64,000 bases of DNA, taken from positions 1 to 64,000 of the forward strand of contig JALMQS010000268.1 of assembly GCA_024734495.1 (NCBI GenBank), in the 5' to 3' direction. The first letter of the stretch is position 1; every line of letters starts with the position of its first letter. A program made the translations under genes and the position numbers. Of the stretch, positions 51,001 to 57,000 are shown in pieces. The notes beneath the pieces are model-generated. The model was not told the origin of the DNA, made no database searches, and was given only the letters and a program-made list of their open reading frames with translations. The DNA comes from Forficula auricularia. Lineage: Eukaryota; Arthropoda; Insecta; Dermaptera; Forficulidae.

Positions 51001-54000
51001 AATCAATAGTTTGCGAGTTATGTAAATGTAAAAATTTTCCAAATTAAAATTCAAGCCCAATGAATTGGCGGAGTATTTTTTCAATCAAAGAATATCGAAT
51101 TTGGTTGATTTCAATAAAAAATTTCGCATTCAATCTAAGGGGCACGCTTTATTTAAAACGCTTTTATTTTTGTAAAAAAATGTTTACTTTTCTCAGAAAA
51201 AATTACTTAATTTTGAATGTTTAATCCTCTCTACTCTATTTAAATAGAGATCCGAGCTAATTATACATAATGAATTTTCTTTTAGTAAATTAAATTATCA
51301 ACGTGTTTCTTAATTAGAATTTTTTATATGTAGAATACCTAGGACGTTAGAGCAATATTTATTGATTTTTTCACTTAAATTTTACTATTAGTGCCTAACC
51401 CTTTGAGATACAAAAATGTATAAAATGACCTTTATTAAACAATATTTAATTTCCAAAAGACAAGTTCATATAAGGGGAATGTCTAAAATAAATAGTTTAC
51501 GAGTTAAAAGAGATTCCAATATTGTAGAGTGAATGGACTTTATGAATCAATAACAAATAATGTGTCTCTGATCTCGACACAACCTTTCGATATACCAGAA
51601 CAAAAAAATTATAAATGAGAAAGAAATCAATCTGAAGGTTCACAGTATAGATATAATATAAGAAAATAGCATTTTGGTTAAGAATTTCGTAGTTTAAAAG
51701 AAATTTTATGAAATTATTCAATTTCTTCTCCCCAGGAGCGAATCAACTAGAAATAGTAAAAAGTTTTATTTTGTTTCTCATTAGATATTTATTTAAATCT
51801 ATTGAAATTTCATATCCCTGTATTATGTTCATTTATCTTTTTTTTACATCAAATAATTATTATTAGAAAATTTGTATTTTAAAGGATAGTTTATATGAAG
51901 CCCAATTTGAAAAAACGCTAATAACTCCGTTAAATAATTTTTCAAAATATAAAATCAATTAGATATTATAAAACAATTCATTATTAATAATTTATTTTAA
52001 TTTTAAATGAAATCGGTTCAGTAGTTTTTGAGAAAATCGACAAAAATCCCAAAAACCGACTATGAAAGGTTGTTTTAGAATCATATTAAAATTCACCTCC
52101 ATGTCACAAGTCAATGTTTAGTTTCATATGACTTTCTTAACTTTCTTCATAGGCATCTCGTGCTTTCAAAAAACATCGTTTTTGGGATGGTCCAGATGGT
52201 TTTTGATCATTTTCTCAAAAAGTACTAAAGCGATTTTGTTCAAAACTGAAGTATATTATTAATAATTAATTGTTTTATAATATCTATTACTTTCATATTT
52301 TTAAAAAAAATTCTACGGAGTTATTAGTGTTTTTTCAAATCGGATTTCAAATAAACTATCCTTTAAAATGCATATTTCCTAATACTAATTATTTAATATA
52401 AAAGATAAATAAAAATAACACATACATATGATATTTCAATAGATTTGATTAAATATATAAGAAGAAAAAAATAAAACTTTTTGCCATTTCTAGTTGATTC
52501 GCTCCCGGAGAAAAGAAATTGAATCTTTTCATACAATTTCATTTAAACTGCAAAATTCTTAATCAAAATGCTATTTTCTTATATAATAGACATAATGTGA
52601 ACTTTCAGATAGATGAAATCGATAAAATAAGACCGTTGTCTATCTCATTTATAATTCTTTGTTTTCTGTTTTATCAAGAGGCTGGGTCGCAAGTCTTCCG
52701 GCATCAGCGTGTCATTCGTTACGGTTTTCTAGCTTTTTACCATTTTCTTAAAAACTAATCAATCAATTTCGTTCAAAATTGAATATAATTATTAATAATC
52801 GATTGTTTTATCTTCTTCTTTAAGTGCCTTATCCGGTGCTCCCTGACGTTGGCGATCACTATGGCGAAGACATCCCTGTTTTCTGCCGCGCGGAACAGTT
52901 CTCCCACGCTTCGCATGCCGGTCCATTTCCTAATATTTCTAAACCAGGATTGTTGTTTTCTCCCGGGTCCACGACGACCCTCAATTTTTCCTTTGAGAAT
53001 CAATTGAAGCAGTCGATATTTACTACCCCTTAAGATGTGACCATGGTAAGAGATTTTCCGGCACTTGACAGTGTTGAGGATTTCCCGCTGGGTGTTTGAT
53101 CTCTTCAAGACATTCTTGTTGATAATTTTCTCCACCCAGGGGATTCGGAGCATTCTTCTGAAGATCCACATCTCAAAGGCCTATAGGGTCTAGGCTAGGC
53201 CAAATAAATGTATAACTTTTAGTGATATAAACGTCCTACGACACTAGGGGGACCCAGGGTCTTATGTTTGTATCCAATGTATATAAATAAATAAAATAAA
53301 TAAAAATTAAAATGTATTATTATTTTTTAGTTATATACTACTACTATCTAGTATTATGTAAAAATCATAACATAAAATAATCAAGGTTAAGTAATTTATG
53401 AATTGTATACTAATTTTACATGGATGTTAGTGTTGAATCAGCAATAAAACATTTTCTCAAATCTCCAAAAAAAGAAGAAGAAGAATTCTTCAGGTGCACC
53501 AGGCATCAGTGATAAAAAAAATTGCAATTAGATGACGCCAAGTGAATAGGCGTTAAATTCCCAAGCCTGCGAGGCCTTGCTATTGTGTTGTCCTATCGAT
53601 GGACGCGAATTGGCTAACGAAAAAATATAAAAATAAAAAATCGAAAGTGGAAATAGATTGTTCTCTTAGTCGAATTTAAGTTCCATTAGAAGAGCTGGAT
53701 GAAGAGAGAGAGGCTGATAATGGAAGCGGCTTCACGGATCGATGATGAGGGAAAAACGGGATGAGCTCAAAAAATGCCAAATAGAGATCACATACAACAA
53801 TTGGATCACTAGGAATATCAGCAATTAACTCAGTTAATATATATATATATATATATAATTTTAAAACTTGGAATGACCCTAAGAGATGTGAGATCTAAGT
53901 TGCAATTTTATTGTTTTTGTAGGTATATCAAGCATATTCATATTAAATTTCATAGAGTAATCACAGAGCCAGACGATTCGTCAATTTATTTAGACTTCCT

Positions 54001-57000
54001 CCAGTGGCTCATTTTATATCACTCTTATTCAAGAACAGTTTTTACTAAGAGTGATAAAATAAGCCACTGAGGAAGTCCAAATAAATTGACGAAACGTCTG
54101 GCTCATTTATATCCAATTCCCTGTGATACTTTCTATTTATTGTTATTATTGGAAGATCTTTTTTTTTAATTGTATTGATGCATCGATAAGTCCTGCAACA
54201 CCATGGAACTTATAAAAAAATGAATAGTGAAAAGAACAACTAGAGAATTCAGGTAGTCGTGGACGCTGGTTTTGAATTATTGAACTTGAAAGATTAAGGC
54301 TGTAAGAGAGTTCGAGTCAACAGAAGTCATAAGTATAAATAGTGTTTAGCTTTCCAAAATCAAGAATTGATTAGATTCTGGGATTTCTAACTTCAGAATT
54401 TTCATTTCAAAAATACGAAAATTCAGAACAAAAAAAAATCAAATTCTCAAATGACAGCAATCGAACGAAAAGATGTATTTTAGTAGACTATATATATTTA
54501 GGGGTATCAGCCCATCTTTAGGAGTTCATGAATAAAACAGTTTTCAGTTATAGAGTCATGACAAATAAGCATTGTGCCTTTTATTTTTGTGAACCTATCT
54601 AGTAATTTATATTTTAAAATTTCTTTTTACCTTAAAATGATAATAATATGCAATTGTTATATATGAAAATGTTTTTAACTTTTATTTTTTTCATATATTT
54701 GTATTCATTTTATATTAATAAACCACCTGTGTATTCATAATATACGTTTTTATAAACAAATATGTATAAATTGAAATTAAGTTATAATTATAAAATAAAA
54801 ATTGTTTTTAATTTATTTAAATTTTAAAATGCAAAAAAATTCCTTCTAAGATTTTTGGGAATCACGGATGAAGGAAATCGAGATGAATCATCTGAATTTT
54901 ATCCTTGAATTTCAAACATATCTACATCAGAAAAAAAATACATAATGAACTTTTATGATGAATTTTTATCGAAATTATCAAATTATATAAGCATAATAAA
55001 AATTAAAATAATTATGCTGTTTTATGCATATTGTAGGAGTATATTCATATATAATATTCACGGTATTAGAGCTTAGGTAAATTGCAATTTCTCGAGGAAG
55101 ATCTCAAAGGAGGGAACGAAATTATTACAATTTCCAAGTATAATTAAGTGGATTACGTATTTTTGATGAAAAGTTGAAAATAAATTCTTCTGTTTTAATT
55201 CAAATACCTATTCTCACATAACTTTTATTAATAATAATATATTATTATAAAATTACGAGCTTTTCGTGCGTGCCAAAGGCACGCCCTCGAAGCTCGGCCC
55301 TCCGGGCTGGTGCTCTGGCGGGCGGCGTCTCGGTCCAAAAATTGTTATTCCGTCTTAAAAACCACACTCCAAATGTATACCTGTAAACTCCCGAAAATAC
55401 ATAGTCTCTTAAAAGTTTCGCCTCATTTTCGTCCTGACACAGCTACAGAAATGAGGCTCTAAATATGAATCTGGAAGTATTTTTTTTTCTATAATCTACA
55501 GCATTGTGATATTTTTTGTGTGGAAATAGATTTATTTAAATAAGTGGGATCGTGTGAGGAGGAGAATTATATTATATCATTTTTTAAAATTTGGGATCGA
55601 TAATCGATATAAGGCTCCAAATATTTAAAAGAGATCAGGTGTTGTTTGTATGACAGGCTGCTCCAGTATTGCCATGAGAAACTCGGGCATGCGTGTCTTA
55701 AGTCGTTCAATTTTGTAAAAATCAAAAAATAAGAATAACAAAATTTAGATTTTTAAAAAATTATAAAAAAGTGGCAAATTATTAAAAAATAAACAAATAA
55801 TATATAAAATATAAATCAAATAAGATGTGATTAATTTCTTCTTCTGTGCGCAAAGAAAAGCGAATTGAATATTTAATTTTTGAGTGGTGGGGGGGGGGGA
55901 GGAATAATTATCAATATATTTAATGTTTCTTAATTTAAAATCAATTGGAGTCTTTCATTTCAAAATTCGAGTTCAAATTACAATTATATTTCAAATTTGC
56001 CTCGTTAATGAAAATCGATTGGAGTCCTTCAGTTTAAAATCCGAACTGACAATTATATTTCAAATTTGCCTCGTTAATATATTTAATGTTTCTTAATTTA
56101 AAATCAATTGGTGTTTTTCATTTTCATTCGAGTTCAAATGAATACAATATTATCTCGACACAAAGTCTAAATCAAAAATATATAGTTTTTAGTAATGAAG
56201 CTGTTGAAGCTTTTATTTTTGTGATTAATTTATTAAAATTTGAATTTTTATTTAAATCACACATGATTAATTATAATTACTTATTGAAACAAATAAATAC
56301 AATATAAATACGACGTTTCGATCGACTTATTCTGCGATCGTTCTCAAGTATGAGCACCCATTCCGATTATAGGTTAACTGAGCCAATCACGTGTAATTCA
56401 TGTTTATCTCAACTCAAAACACAAATATACCGACGGCATCAGCGCCTCCTGTCAGATTGAACATTACGTTAGCGTTGCTGCAAATTAATCTGGGCTATTA
56501 TATATATAATATTGAAAATATGTCTTTCGTAATGGATTAAATTATATTTTTAAAGAAAAATATATATTCACCGTTTCGAATATTATTTTTATCAAAAGTG
56601 AACTAAAAATCTTAATTGGAAATAAAAAATACAACTGATTTATTTGATTACTTCTAAGCTATGAAATTTCTTCATATGTAGGTATACAATACATTATAGA
56701 AATTAAATAAAAAGCATGTATTTTACCAAGATTTTAATATTATATTTATAGTCAATTAATCTTTTGATGAGACATAATATATCAAGTCACACCCAAAAAA
56801 TAAACGTCACTGCCCGCAAAAAATCAGAAAGCATTCAATCTAGATGAATTAAAATAGCTATCACAACCTTATTAAGGCTCAAAATGTTCCATGTTCGATT
56901 ATACGACCAGAAATATAAACAACATAAATCAATTCCTCTACAATGTTTATACAGTTTAAATTTTAAAATAATCAAGCCTTGTATATAAGGTATTCGCTCC

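Noticed and set aside
54500..54545. Another hammerhead-like segment on the minus strand
   Set aside because: The core (CTAAAGA) and GAAA are both altered and stem I is not convincing.
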